64,000 nucleotides of DNA from Pipra filicauda (GCF_003945595.2 NW_024104107.1:1116001-1180000); one strand, 5' to 3'. Counted from the stretch's first letter, positions 12,818 to 25,369 are shown. The notes: generated by a model from the letters alone, not told the origin. Numbers and translations: made by a program.

Positions 12818-13104
12818 CTGGAAATGAGTTGGAGTGACCCCATGGTGATTCAAAGCCCTGTGAGCTACAGATGAGCTCGTGTGGTTTCACAGACCAAATT
12901 CCAGCACTATGGAACTGAATATATCCACTGTCAGGTATTAATAATGTGCCTCAGTACCGACCACAAGCTGTTCACGGTGGAAGCTGAATGCAAACAAGGT
13001 GGAGGTGATTTTAAGAAGGACAGAGTGTAGGGCACAACTTCTCTGGTTTGTAGGTTTGTTTGAGCAGACTATGAACACTCCCAATTGATTAACAGGCTCT
13101 TTTT

Positions 13105-13200
13105 AGAGTCACAGAATATCCTGAGTTAGAAGGGACCCACAAGGATTGAGTCCAGCTCCTGGCTCTGCACAGGATACCCCAAGAATCCCACCATGTGCCA
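13105..13200 (-). mobile_element. CR1 LINE tail, CAGAATATCCTGAGT subfamily
   Basis: AGAGTCACAGAATATCCTGA, AGAAGGGACCCACAAGGATT and AGGATACCCCAAGAATCCCA are the reverse complement of the same tail type seen at 6953 and 39617. Confidence 0.9.
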
Positions 13201-13951
13201 CTTGTGTACAACAGCATCCCAAGAAAGACAAAGTACAGTTCTCTGCTCCTCTTCTTCTTGCAATATGACATGTTAAACAAGCAAACACTGCCTTCAAAAT
13301 TTCAATTTTCTGTAATAAATCATCCCCACCCCTTTTCCCACATGGACAGCAAGGAAAGGGTGGATGGCCCATCTGTGAGAGATGCCAGACAGTCACTCAG
13401 GCTGAAATTGGTCTCCCCTAATGCTGGTCATCAGTACTGAATCGAAATGAGCTGCCTTTTATAGATAATGGAGAGAGACTGGCACCTCCAGAAAGCAATT
13501 CACTCCATCTGCCTGTGACACCTATTTAGGATGGCACAAATCTCCCCATGGTGAAACCTGTCTCTTCCCATTGACTCCAGGGGAAACTCGCCTGACTCAT
13601 TAGGAGAGATGTCTAATTTTCAGGAAGACCATGTTAAACATGATGAATCCCACGTTTAGTGGATGCCTGGAGGGCACACAGGTGACTGGTGACAGCGAGG
13701 TGCCTCTGGAGCCAGACAGAGCCAGGCTGCTCATTCCTCATCCGTTTCTTTTAGGTTGGTTTAGTTTGCCCCTTTTTGCATCCAAAATATCCCGCTTTCA
13801 GCTGGGTTACTGCAAGTGGCACCTTGTTTTGTCGTGCTCTGGGGAGTAGACAGAACGTGGTTGTGGAAAACATGGAATTTGAAGGGTTTTTGCCATGTTT
13901 CTCCATCCTCAAAGCAACTCCATCCCTGTGCTGCTCAGGCTTTTGAAAGTC
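13201..13951. other. Unique intronic stretch
   Basis: No repeat, exon or RNA gene recognised. Confidence 0.5.
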
Positions 13952-14118
13952 TGTCCAGGGAGAGGGTGGAGTCAACCGTCCCTGGAGGTGTTTAAGGGCA
14001 GACTGGTCGTGGCATCAGTGCCATGGTCTAGGTGACAGGGTGGTGTTGGGTGAAAGGTTGGGCTCGATGATCTCAGAGGGCTTTTCCAACCTCGTCGATT
14101 CTGTGATTCTGAGATTCC
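13952..14118 (+). mobile_element. CR1 LINE fragment, older subfamily
   Basis: CCCTGGAGGTGTTTAAGGGC, GGGTGAAAGGTTGGGCTCGA, GATCTCAGAGGGCTTTTCC and a GATTCTGTGATTCTGAGATT tail. Confidence 0.9.
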
Positions 14119-17100
14119 ACTGTTCCCGTTTTACAGACGGGACACACGAGGCACAGAATGGGATGAGTGACAGGAAAGGGCACTGTGGGACTGGCACAGG
14201 ACTAGAAGCCCTGTGCTCCTCAGACACCAGGGATTATGGCTAAACCACAACACTGGCTCTACCTGTGGACTTGGGGCTTTTCCCTCTGCTTCCCTTACTG
14301 AGTGAAGCTGGAAAGGCAAAAGATGTCTTTTAACTCCCAGGTGGGACACGGCAGAACTCCTTGTTCCTGGTTAGGAACATCCAACCCATGCACTAATGAG
14401 GCCATCAAGGTAATGTTTGGGGTCTGACTTGGCTGCCCCAATCCCACTGAAGTCTTCTGAATAATATTTCCCAGGAGTTTGTTTCAGATGTTCAGAAACA
14501 CAGGAATTCGGGAATTTAGCCCATCTTTTTGTCACCCCTGTCACCTTTGGATTTTTTCTCCCTTCCAGACCTCCAGTTGCCCCTCAAAGCCCTCCTGGGC
14601 CAGGACATGTCACCAGCTCATGGGTCATTTTGGATTATTTGGGATCATTTCTCCATTGGTGAAGAACTGACATCACTAGTCCTAAAATCCCCAAAATGTT
14701 CTGTGCTGGGGTCTTGGAGCAAATCCTGACCAGCAGCCTGTGGGACAAGGCTCTCCTTTGCCCACTGGAATCTCTGATGGGAGTACAGGGCAGGATGAGA
14801 CCCCTCCCAAAGCATTGCTCCAGCTCTGGGACATCTCCGGGAATTGGGATTCCTATAGGAACCCCACTCCATAGAGCTGCTGACACCCTGTGGCTGTCGG
14901 GAAGAAATGCAGCGACTTTCACAGGAGGGTTGGGCAAATTTGGGTTTGAAAAATGTGCTTCCAGGAAAAAGAAAAAAGTGACTGTTCTAGGAATAAAAAA
15001 GAAAAGAAAAAAAGAAAAGGGGGAACAACCCCCTCCCAGACGTTTCCCAGCTGTGCTTTTAGTGCTGCCACAGGGACAAAAGTGGCAGCTGGCTGGCTGG
15101 CAGCCTGCTCGTAGCTGCCTCCACTCTGCTCCCAAGGCCATGGGCCAAGGGCAGGAAGCTTTGAGGAGCTCCCAGTTTGGGGGATGAGTGGGAAAAGGCA
15201 ACTGTCGACAAAGATAAAGCACATGGCCACTTCCTCACAAAAAAAAACTTCTTTAACTCTTTCTCTTTCCTACGCCTTGTCTCTCCTCTTGTAGTTTGCC
15301 AACAACAGCCAAGATGTTTCCACACAGAATAATATTTTCCCCTCGGTGTTTTCCTTCCCAACTGCCAAAGGATCTGTGTACAAACAGAGATTTCTCCCTT
15401 TTAGAAGTGACCATCTAGTCCTCCTCCAAGAAAGAAGAGAGAAAGAGAAAAAAATAAGGATCATGCCCTTCCCCTCAACACCAAAGGGGTGGGGGGAGTT
15501 GATGGCCTGGGATAAAATTGGCAGCGTGATGAGTTTTAGCTTCAGCCTTTGAAGATGAGAGAAGAAGCAGCTGATTGTCATGAAGGGAGCAGGCATGTCC
15601 CTTTAAACAACAAAGCCCTCAAAGATAGCCTGGAGTCCCAAAAATAAAGGCTTCACACTGCCTTCCTCTGTCACTCCCGGACAGAAATAGGAGTCCAGTG
15701 GGAACCATTCCATGATGAGAAGCTCCAGTCATCTCCCATGAATGCAGAAGGGTGCAGGCAGTGGGAGGGGGTTGGCTCCTGGCTCCTGGGGCAGCTGGTT
15801 GGGCTCTGGGCTCCATCCCCCAGACTGGCATCACCCTGCACTCTGGACGTGGCTCTTCCCTCCTGGTATGGAAATGAAGCACCTGAGCCACTGCAGGATT
15901 GCTCCCCACGGCCTGTTTTGTAGCTTGTCCTTTGTCTCACCCTGTTTTAAACATCCCAGGGAGGGCTGGAGGGCTCAGGCTGAGCTCAGGGCTGTGAATG
16001 GTGCCAGTGTCCCAGGGGGCACCGATTTTATGGGGTTTTATGGTGCATCCATCTCTGTATGATGGAGTTGTGCCTCCTGCATCCCTTGTGGACTGTCCCC
16101 CCTCTTTGGGACAGCTGGTGACCCACTTTCATCCCTGTAAACTGCTCAGAGAGTGCTAAAACCCAGTGCTGGGGGCTGCCCAGTGCGGGGCTCAGCCAAA
16201 ACAGGGCAGGATTAGAGCCCCAGCTAGAGAGGGATGTGCTTTGGGATGGTCCTGGGGCTGGTGTGGGGACGGTGGGGACAGTGGGTGGCCGCGGGACAGC
16301 TACTGCAGCTGCGCCATCTGCTGCACACGTGGAGAAGCTTCTGCCAAAAAGGAGCATTTTGGGTTAGGAGTTACCAAAAATAATTGGCAGCCCATCCCCG
16401 ACCCCTTCTCCTTCCCCCTCCTTTTGTGTTGGATGTTCAGGCAGAGCCCCTCACCTCTTCCACCTTTTTCTCCATCTCCCGTGGACCAAGAAAATCTTTG
16501 ATGCAACCTGTTAAGGGTTGGTTAAATAACTATTAAAAAGCCTTTTTTCCCTCCCTTTCTGTCCTATGAGGCAGATCTGGAGAGAGGGAATAAAACAAGG
16601 GAGCTCCAGGCACTTGCCAGTCTGTTTTCCCGAGGGCTCTGTGAAGCATCCTCAAGGGAGTGTGACGATCTCCAAACCTGGGGTTGCTGTGCTTTGTTTC
16701 AGTTTCATGGAACTGATCTAATTTCACCACAACAAAGTCCTGGAAACATGAAAGCTTTACCTAAAAATGAGATCAGGCTTTGGGAAAGAGGGAGCAAACG
16801 GCAATTCCAGTAAAGGTCTGTTTTTCCAGCAAATCCTCAACATTGCCGGTGTTTCGAGCTGTTGTTTGGGTGAAGATCATTGTGTACCTCAAAATACAGG
16901 GGGTTTTGCACATTATAGGTCCTTGACTTGGGATTTCACTAAATAATACCCCAAATCTTGAGAATATGAAACATCAGCACTAACTCAATCTGTCAGGACT
17001 TCAAGGGGAAGGAGTTACTCCTACTTTGGAGGTTTGAGGTCCTCTTTTTTCAGCTGTGGTCACCAGTCCACATTAGTTCCTCTGGAGTCCGTGCTGCTAT

Positions 17101-17137
17101 TGGTGTGTAAATCTGTGATAACCTTGTTGACAAGCTG
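14119..17137. other. Unique intronic stretch with purine-rich tract
   Basis: An A/G tract lies at about 14994-15021 (runs of A broken by G). It makes a spurious Lys-rich frame on + and a Phe-rich one on minus. No splice-flanked coding sequence seen. Confidence 0.5.
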
Positions 17138-17516
17138 GGAGAGCTGGGAGTGCCTAGCCTGGAGGAGTGAAGTCTTAAGGGAGATTTAGAGCCCCTCCCA
17201 ATCCCTAAAGGGGCTCCAAGAGAGCTGGAGAGGGACTTGGGACAAGGGCCTGGAGGGACAGAACAAAGGAGAATGGCTTTAAGCTGAAGGAGAGTGGATT
17301 TAAATTAGATGGTAGGAAGAAATTCTGCACTGTGAGGGTGATGAGGCCCTGGCACAGGTTGCTCAGAGAAGCTGTGGCTGCCCCATTCCTGGAAGTGTCC
17401 AAGGCCAGGTTGGAGCAACCTGGGCTAGTGGAAGGTGTCCCTGCCCATGGCAGGGGGTTGGAACTGGATGGTCTTTAAGATCCTGCCAACCCAAACCATT
17501 CTGTGATTCTGTGATT
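17138..17516 (+). mobile_element. CR1 LINE fragment, about 380 bp
   Basis: One of the longest copies here, running from GAGCTGGGAGTGCCTAGCCT to CCATTCTGTGATTCTGTGAT. The usual TGGATGGGGCT is missing between GGCCAGGT and TGGAGCAACC, a small internal deletion of this copy. Confidence 0.96.
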
Positions 17517-19319
17517 TACTCCAGCACAAAGCTGGAGCAGACCACAGAAATTGCTGGTTGCTCTTAGGGGTGATTCTACTGAAGCCTTCAGCAAACGGGG
17601 GGGGTTAATCTTTGACACCCTCATCATTCAGTTACTGTGCCACCCCCTTTTTGGTGTGGCTGAGGAGGGGGTGCCTTGGCTGGGACCCTGCTCAGAGTCA
17701 CCCCGTGCAAGGACAAAGCCAGGAGAGCCCGTGTGAACCGAGGGGAAGGGCAGCACAGATGAAAGGAGGAGTAATTATGAGCCTCAATGCCCTCCCTCCC
17801 AAGCAGCCCTTGGCAGGTACATCTGATCCCTGAGCTTTTGTGTCCTGACTGGCACTTGCTGTATTGATGCTGAACTCCTGACCTTGCTTTGTCTCGAGCC
17901 ACGACCTGATGTCAAAACGGCTTTGGGTAGAGTTTCATTGCCTGGGTTACCCCGAGGTCCCAGAGGAAAGTGATCCCTCTGCTCCTGCGAGCAACACGCT
18001 CTTGCTGTCCCTCCCTGACCCACGGGGAACAGGTGATGGCTATGGAGACAGGACATCGTGCCCAGCCTGTTCTTCCATCACCTTTCCGTCCCCAAAGGTG
18101 CAGCTGAGCTTGCTGCAGGCTCTCTGCCTTGATTGACATGCTCGGGATAATGGGAGAAGATCCTTTTTGGACACCCTGGGGACCTCAAACAGAGCAGTGC
18201 CATGAGCATCTTAAGGAAGTAGTCATGGCCTTTTCCCAAAATCTGCTGTCCAAGCACACAGCTCAGCAGCAGTGCCTGGGGCATGGTATCTACTCTGAGA
18301 GGAACCACTTGCACTTTGTCCCCAGAAGTTTTCAGGCAGGATTTTTTTATTGGTCTCCACAGATACATGGCCAGGTATAAATTACTTACACAAAGATAAT
18401 GAGGTGTGCAGGTAAATAGCAAACCACGGACCTTTAGAGGATGGAGGAGTCCTGGAACTCATGGGATGCTACTTTTAGAGCTCAGACATCTCAATCTCCT
18501 GAACTAGAAAAGCAACAGATGTCTTGTCTCAGGCAGGACATTGCTCTGGTACTTACAAATGTAAATAAAGAGTTTTGGGGAAGATGTGAGGCCCAAAGGG
18601 AGTTGCAGGTCTGAAAGCTGGTCCTGTTGGAAGGACAGTGACCCTCAGCTCTGCTCTGACTGCCCTGCTGGGCTGTGGTCCTTGTCCATCATTTGGTTCA
18701 GCTAAAGCATTCCTAGACATGGTCTCTCAGGGTCCCTCCCTTTCATGCTCAGCTTTTCCAGACCCTCTACCTCCTGATTTTCCCTGCATTTCATATTTCC
18801 CCTGCAGTTCCTATGGACCAGAAGTTTTGGCTGGATCGGTGCTGTAAGGTTGTGTTAAGATCATGAACCCCATTCTAACCCCTTTGATGAGGCAGCTTAA
18901 ACTCTCCAACAGCTTGATCCAGGATACGATTCCCAGCTTGGCAGCCAAACTACGTGGCTCAGGCAGTCTTTCTCCTCTCCCAGGAGTCCCCTACCTCTGC
19001 CTAAATGGAATAATATGTCAGCACTCACCTCCTAAATCCCTCTGGCTCTCTTAATTCTCCCTTGAACATGCCTTGTGCCTTGCCCTCTGTGCCATACAAC
19101 TCCTTAGGGCATTCCCAGCAGACCTCCTAATCCTTTTAAGTGTACATGGAGGGCTCTGTTTCCTCCATGGGGTGATCAGCTTCCCTCCCACAGACCTGGG
19201 CTGATGCTCTGCAGATGCTGGGGTGTGCTTGGCTGTGAGGAAATCACTCCCTGCCATCCTCACCCTCTGCATTCCCTCCTTTTGTCTCTCTGTGAATGGG
19301 GACTTCACACTGATGGCCC
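17517..19319. other. Unique intronic stretch
   Basis: A G-rich 8-mer lies near 17598. No exon or repeat recognised. Confidence 0.5.
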
Positions 19320-19511
19320 TGGCTGGTGATTTACTGGCATTAAAAATGTGCCTGCCACGCTGTTATTTTTAAATTCATTTGAATTACTTTTGGATAATTC
19401 AATCAAAGGGTTTGAATACACATTTGGATAATTCTGATTGATGTACAAAGGGCCCCTGTGATTAAGGGTCTAGAGATGTGTGCCATTCTTATGCTATTGG
19501 AGGTAATAATT
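19320..19511. promoter_or_regulatory. Candidate conserved non-coding block with direct repeat
   Basis: AT-rich unique sequence in which TTTGGATAATTC occurs twice (19389-19400 and 19423-19434), next to GATTGATG and GGTAATAATTAAAA. It ends where a CR1 begins. Confidence 0.25.
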
Positions 19512-19633
19512 AAAATCATAGAATAATAGAGTTGTTAAGGTTGGAAAAGACCTCCAAATCATCAAGTCCAGGACTACCAAGACCACCACTGAACCATATC
19601 CCTGAGTGCCACATCTTTTCAATCCCTCCAGGG
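19512..19633 (-). mobile_element. CR1 LINE tail, older subfamily
   Basis: AAAATCATAGAATAATAGAG, GTTAAGGTTGGAAAAGACC, TCATCAAGTCCAGGACTACC and TGAGTGCCACATC. Same subfamily as 34678 and 52720. Confidence 0.92.
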
Positions 19634-19717
19634 AAGGTGTCCCTGCCCACAGCAGCAGGGTTGGAATGAGATGATCTCTAAGGTCACTTCCAACTCAAAC
19701 CATTCTATGAGTCTGTA
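19634..19717 (+). mobile_element. CR1 LINE tail joined in opposite orientation to the preceding one
   Basis: AGGTGTCCCTGCCCACAGCA, GGTTGGAATGAGATGATCTC and CCATTCTATGAGTCTG. It starts exactly where the minus-strand copy breaks off, so the two truncated 5' sides abut. Confidence 0.92.
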
Positions 19718-21038
19718 TTGTAGAGAACCAGCGAATTCTCTGGTGTTCTTGGAAGAAAAAAAAACAGTGAGAGACATCTTTGGGTCATTAAGCAGAGCCT
19801 GACTGATAGGAGATGAGAGGAATCCAGAGGCCTCAGTGAGACCCAGCTGAGCAGAGAGGGCTGCTGAGGGATTTGGTCTTGATGGAAGTTGGCTGATGGA
19901 AGAGGTGGGACTTGCTGGGACCACCTTTCAGAGGAGGATCGATCTATGGGAGAGGAATGGAAGACGCCTCATCCACTGTTTCAGTGCTGGATCAGTTTTC
20001 TGGCTGTTTGCATGATAGGGGAGAAAGGTCAAACTTGAGGTTTTGTCCCCAGATGGCACTTCCCTTTTATCTGAGGCAATATTGGAAGATAAGCATTCGC
20101 TTTCTCTTTTTCTCTCCCCCTATTATTTTCTGTGGATAAACATAGATTATGAAGGTTAAAAAAAAGCTTCAAGGGATGGTTTTTTTATTTGATATTAAGT
20201 TCTTAATAGGTCACCTTGGCATTGAGAAGCCCAGGAGCTGAAAGAATCAGTGACTGAATTACAATAACCTTTGCAGAGCACAGCTCTGTCAGTGGGGCTG
20301 GGGCCCAGAGATATGTGGGACCTCATTATCTCAACCTTAGCCCCAGGGATGTCAAGTGACAAAAGGGACTGAGGAGAGAGTCTGGGCTGGCTGATTCCCT
20401 TGGAGAGCTTTTCTTTCACGTTCCCCTTGGAGATAACCTGTCCCCACTTTGCTGACAGGAATTGTTGCTCCACCCAAACCCGCCCAGACCCCGCAGTTCT
20501 TATCAGGGGAGTGAGGAAGGAGCTCTGGGTCCCAGATTTCTCTTTTCAGTGGTGCACTCACAGCCCATCACTCTCTGCACCTCTGCAGTCATTTAGCACC
20601 AGCACCTGACACAAATATCAGTACAAGAGCAGCCAATCTCACTTCGACCAGCGATACAATCTCTGGGATACGATTTTTTGATTCGCTGCCTCTTTTTTTT
20701 TTTTTTTTTTAAAGAAAGTGCCGAAAATGCCCAAATCCTCAGCAAAGCGGGAGCTTTGCTCTGCCTCTGTTATGCTGCAAAGGCAAATTGCAGATGTGTT
20801 GGCCTATCTCCAAGATTGGATGTGACAGGCTGTGATTGAGTTCGTTGCCCTCGCTGATGCCTGGAGCTGCACAGGGCACTGCTCCAGCCGAGGTGTGTAA
20901 ATGCCCCTGTTGGGATCAGATTCCCTGTGTTATCTGCTGCAGGGAGCAGATCCTTTCGAAGGGATTCCTGTGCTCTCCACGTGTGTTCCCACCCCCCGCT
21001 CTGCCGGGTGTGAATGTTTTAGCAGGGCCTGTTGCCAT
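19718..21038. other. Unique intronic stretch with T18 tract
   Basis: A T18 homopolymer lies at 20693-20710. No exon recognised. Confidence 0.5.
20693..20710. repeat. T18 homopolymer
   Basis: Eighteen consecutive T followed by AAAGAAAG. Not attached to a CR1. Confidence 0.9.
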
Positions 21039-21352
21039 GGGACAGGGGGTGATGGTTTTAGAGGGTCCATTTAGATTAGATATAAGGACAGTTTTTGTGA
21101 TGGTTTTATACTGAAGGAGGGTCCATTTAGATTAGCTATAAAGAATTTTTTTACAATGAGAGTGGTGAATCACTGGCACAGGTTGCCCAGAAAGGTTGTG
21201 GCTGCCCCACCCCTGGAAACATTCAAGCCCAGGTTGGACAGGGCTCTGAGCAACCTCATCTAGTTGAAATGTCCCTGTTCATTGTGGGGAGGTTGAACTA
21301 AATGACCTTTAAAGGTCCCTTCCAACCCAAACACTTCATGATTCTGTGATTT
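21039..21352 (+). mobile_element. CR1 LINE fragment with internal duplication
   Basis: CR1 3' end in which GATGGTTTTA plus GGGTCCATTTAGATTAG occurs twice, at about 21050-21082 and 21099-21136. The rest (CACAGGTTGCCCAGAAAGGT ... ACTTCATGATTCTGTGATTT) is normal but diverged. Confidence 0.94.
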
Positions 21353-23220
21353 TATGCGTGTTCATCTTTACATCACCCCTTGCTTGTGATGGAGACCCCG
21401 TGATCCATTGACAACTGAATCCTCAATCCAGGCAGGTGAGTCTGGTGTGTGCAAGGGTTGCTGGGTGTCTCCACACCCCCTGCTTTTTCTGCTGGAATAT
21501 TCCCACCCCCTTTCCTGTTGCTGTGCTGACGTGTGCTGTGCTGCCCGTGTGTCCATGCCGGTGCCCTGGTCTCCACACACATTTCACTGCCAAAGGGCAT
21601 CTGGCTCCCTCTCAAGTGCCAAAGTGTCGTGAGGACCCGTGGGTGTCTCAAAGCTCACCCCGTCTGGCCACAGTCAAAGGGCCCTTTGTGGTGTTGCTCT
21701 GCACCCCCCTGCCCAGGACTCCCAACCCTCGGGGTCACCGCGTTCCCGACGCAGTGGGATGAGCTCATCCCTGCAAGGAATCTGGTCCCTCTGTTATGAA
21801 CAGGCACTTATAAAGGACTTGTGTTCATGATCCAGCCCATGTTGCAATCCATCTGTCTTCATTCCGTCCCATATTACTCCCTGCCTCAGTTTCTGAGCCA
21901 TCCCACACAAGGATTTGGACTCCAGGCCGACTGTGTTGAGATCTTTGTCTCTGGTCAGTCCCATTCACACACACTCTGCACTTCTGGGTATTTCTGAACC
22001 AAACCCATGCAGGGCTCTGAGTCTTTCTGGTGTTGCTGCTTGTCTGAATTATTTTTCTCTACAGTTTGACCCCTGCTTTAGAGCTGACCAGAGTTTGGGC
22101 AGCATTTTGGGTTCTGCGCCTCAAGAGCTGACACTCATGTTCTTGTATGTAAAACTTTAATTTCCATCCTTTTTTTCTGTTGTTGATCCCTTAATCTCAA
22201 TCAGAACCACTGTGACTCAAAGCATCCATTTCCTGTCTGCTCATGAAGAATCAGGAGCGGTGGCAGTAACAGGGTAAATATATAAAAGGTAGCAAGTTCC
22301 CAAAATGTTGGCCATGGAAACGAAATTCCACCAGTTTAAGAGAAACAAAAGTGCTGGAGTGGCACTAGGATGACCTTTGAGATTATCCACTGGGATCATA
22401 AATATGAGCATTTAGCAGCAGGACCCTCTCTGTGAGCACTGAACTTTACCTCTGGGAATGTCAGATGAGAATCTTTATTCTCCATGAAGGAGCCGGAGTT
22501 GCTCTGCAGAGCACCTGTGGTTGGATAGGTACCTGATAAAGTGACCCCTGGATGAAGAGGCTGCTCTGTTGCCCGTGGGACTGAAATCCTGTGGAGCTTG
22601 GGAAGCGGACCCAGAGGCTGTACGGGCTCCTGTGGGGAAGCAGCAGAGTTGTCCCACTCTCCTGTTTCCCCTTTGCTCCAGCAGAATGGTCGGTGGGGGC
22701 AGGTTTTTCCCTGATGTGATTTCATTCTCCCGAAGCACCTGCTCAGCTGACAGCTCTTGTAATAGCCTGAAGCCAAAATTTGGATAGTAAATCTGGCATC
22801 TAGAGGGTTCAAATGGCCTCTTCCTTTGGCCAAGCACAGCCTGATGACCTCAAGCCTTAGAGATGCCAGCATGGAATTTCCTAGGACAGACCTACAATTC
22901 CATGCCTCGAGTACCCTCCCTCATTTTCCACCAACAGAGGACAAAGCACAATATTTCAGACTCAAATGAGTTTTATTTTAGGTTTCAGAGTTGGGATAAG
23001 TGTTCAGGGACTACAAGAGCACAAGCACTTCAAGTGTCCGGGTCTAGGGTGGCCACTGTCAGCAGAGCCAGGGGCTGGGATGCCTCGTGGAGAGGAAGGA
23101 GGAGGAATTGCAGGTTCAGGGCTCTGACTCCTGCACTGAGCAGCACAGCCCAATCCTTTTAGGGGAGTGGACAGCAAGACCTCAGCCCTGTGCCATAGGT
23201 GAGTGCCAGCAGCCTGTTAA
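21353..23220. other. Unique intronic stretch
   Basis: No repeat or exon recognised. The minus-strand frame at 22872-22396 has no ATG-anchored domain. Confidence 0.5.
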
Positions 23221-23480
23221 TGGATTGCCTGGCAGGGCTTGTTGCTGAACACTGATCTCTTGGCAGGCCATTACCTTGAAAAATGAGCTCTGCCGAGCTT
23301 GCCTTGTGTTGTTACAAACTAATGATTTGCATTGATTAGCACATGGCTCATGAGTGTCTAATTTATCAATCAGGGAGCGCCAGGGGAGCGTGTGTAAACT
23401 ATGCTCTCAAAAATGATGTCATCTGTCAATTGGCTCATGAATGTGAAAGCTGCACGTACCTGACACGCTCTCCCTGGTGA
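23221..23480. promoter_or_regulatory. Candidate enhancer-like block with perfect octamer
   Basis: Unique AT-rich block with a perfect POU octamer ATTTGCAT at 23325-23332 next to GATTAG, a CRE-like TGATGTCA at 23414-23421, and CTGTCAATTGG. The density of POU, homeobox and bZIP-like words resembles a neural enhancer. Inference only. Confidence 0.3.
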
Positions 23481-23879
23481 GGGAGAAGGAGGACCTGGTC
23501 ATCTCCTCTTTCTCACTCTTTCCAGCTCTGTAACTGTTTCATTGGGATGAGCCCTGCAGTTCAGAGACAGCCTGACTGGACACACTTCAAGCTGTAATTA
23601 TTATTTTTATGGTGCTGGGAGCAGCAGTCATAAACCCTCTGTGTTAGGTGATGTCCAAACCCAAAATGAAAGGTCGGTCTTTTATTTCTGTCCAATTTAA
23701 ATCATAATTTCATTGCAGTCAGGAGGATCTCTTCCTGTAAATGTTATTGGGGATTTCGGGAACCACTGTGAGATGGCACAGTAGCCATGTACTGTGGGCT
23801 GTGGAAAAAAGGGGACCTCTGTCAGTTAGGAATTTGTCTTCTGGCTTGAAGAACCCTCTGACCCAAAGCAGGATTTCAG

Positions 23880-24138
23880 TGGCTTTCAGCTGACAGAGGA
23901 TAGATCTAGATTTGATATTAGGAAGGAATTCTTGACTGTGAGGGTGGTGAGGCCTTGGCACAGCTTGCCCAGAGAAGTTGTGGGTGCCCCATCCCTGGAA
24001 TAGTTCAAGGCCAGGTTGGATGGGGCTCGGAGCAATATGGTTTAGTGTAAGGTGTCCCTGTCCATGGCAGGGGGTTTGGAATGAGATGGTCTTTAAGGTC
24101 CCTTCCAAGCCAAACCCTTCTGTCATTCTACGATTCCA
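23880..24138 (+). mobile_element. CR1 LINE fragment, 3' end
   Basis: TGGCTTTCAGCTGACAGAGG, GAGGGTGGTGAGGCCTTGG, GGCCAGGTTGGATGGGGCTC and a TTCTGTCATTCTACGATTCC tail. Confidence 0.96.
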
Positions 24139-24694
24139 GTGTATCCCAGTGTGCTTGACCTGTTGTGAGACTGACCCACCACGAGACTGGAGCATGCAGT
24201 AGTCGTGTCAAGGCATGGTGACCCACATCTCCCTCGAAAAGAAACCAGATGCCCATCAGCATCTTGTCCCGTGTTTCTCCTGGGCCTTCTGAAGCAAGAG
24301 GAACCCTCCTCTGCTGTGCAAGGGTGATCTCCTCCCCTGTACTCAGGCACATCTCTGTTTGACCCAGTTTTTCAGCCTGGCTGGATTACATGAGGTCAGT
24401 GGGTGACTCCTCTGCAGGGATTAGACCCTGTGCCCCTGCCCAGCACAGCCACCGCGTCCCTGCCAGGACCCAGCCGAGGGTGTGAGGGGGGAGGATTACA
24501 GTGCAGTGCCTGTAGATGACAGGGATTAGCCTGCAGTTATTCTAGGAAAGCCGTTTTCTTGAAACTTCCTGTGTTTGCTGCTGGGACAAAAAGCCCTGGG
24601 AACTGTGTGGATGGAAAAGGGGGGTAGAACAATTCTCCTTGGCTGTTGCTGTAGCAAGTAAGTCCTGCTTGCTCGCCAACAACAAGATTTGTTC

Positions 24695-24757
24695 AGTCAA
24701 AGATTGGACTCGATGATCTTGGAGGTCTTTTCCAACCTCAGTGATTGTATGACTCCT
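24695..24757 (+). mobile_element. CR1 LINE tail, older subfamily
   Basis: GTCAAAGATTGGACTCGATG, ATCTTGGAGGTCTTTTCC and TCAGTGATTGTATGACTCC. Confidence 0.88.
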
Positions 24758-24905
24758 TGAATCTATCATTTAGATCTGGACAGAAGAAATATAAATCAGG
24801 AACCTAAAGGGATTGCAAAGCCATCCTGCTTTGTGTGGAGCAGATGTGTGTGATCAACTGTACCTACAGACTGGGAGAGCAACTTTTACGTGGGTAGATG
24901 CTAAT

Positions 24906-25165
24906 AGGACAAGGAGGAAGCCATTAATATAAAAGAGGAGAGATTTAGATTAGATATTAGGAAGAAATTCTTCCCTGTGAGGGTGGGGAGGCCCTGACAC
25001 AGGTTGCCCAGAGAAGCTGTGGCTGCCCCTGGATCCCTGGAAATGTCCAAGGCCAGGTTGGATGGGGCTTGGAGTAACCTGGGCTAGTGGAAAGTGTCCC
25101 TGCCCATGGCAGGGGTGGAACTGGATGATCTTTAAGCTCCCTTCCAACCCAAAGCATTCTATGTC
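24906..25165 (+). mobile_element. CR1 LINE fragment, 3' end
   Basis: AGGACAAGGAGGAAGCC, GAGAGATTTAGATTAGATAT, GGCTGCCCCTGGATCCCTGG and AGCATTCTATGTCATG. The CTGGATCCCTGG form is shared with 44331, 60958 and 62895 and marks one subfamily. Confidence 0.96.
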
Positions 25166-25333
25166 ATGAAACACTGAGGTCTGGACAGCACTGAAACCAC
25201 GAGTGTAAAGAACACTAAACACCTGGTTTTCCAGGCTCCTGCTCTCCACATGGCTGAAGGTGCTCTTAGATCTCTACTTGGACGAGCTGGCATTGTCCAT
25301 GCAAGCAGCACTTTCCAACACCTGTCCAAGAGC

Positions 25334-25349
25334 AGAGAGAGAGAGAGAG
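25334..25349. repeat. (GA)8 microsatellite
   Basis: Uninterrupted GA dinucleotides. Confidence 0.9.
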
Positions 25350-25369
25350 CTGCTGGCTCTGACTATTAG

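Noticed and set aside
14635..15222. 195-codon minus frame with Phe-rich stretch
   Set aside because: The Phe/Lys runs come from the A/G tract at 14994-15021. No recognisable domain.
24950..25249. Minus frame resembling many others in the window (GHFPLAQVTPSPIQPGLGHFQG)
   Set aside because: It is the antisense translation of a CR1 tail. The same peptide recurs at 11114, 31215, 44384 and 49039 for the same reason.
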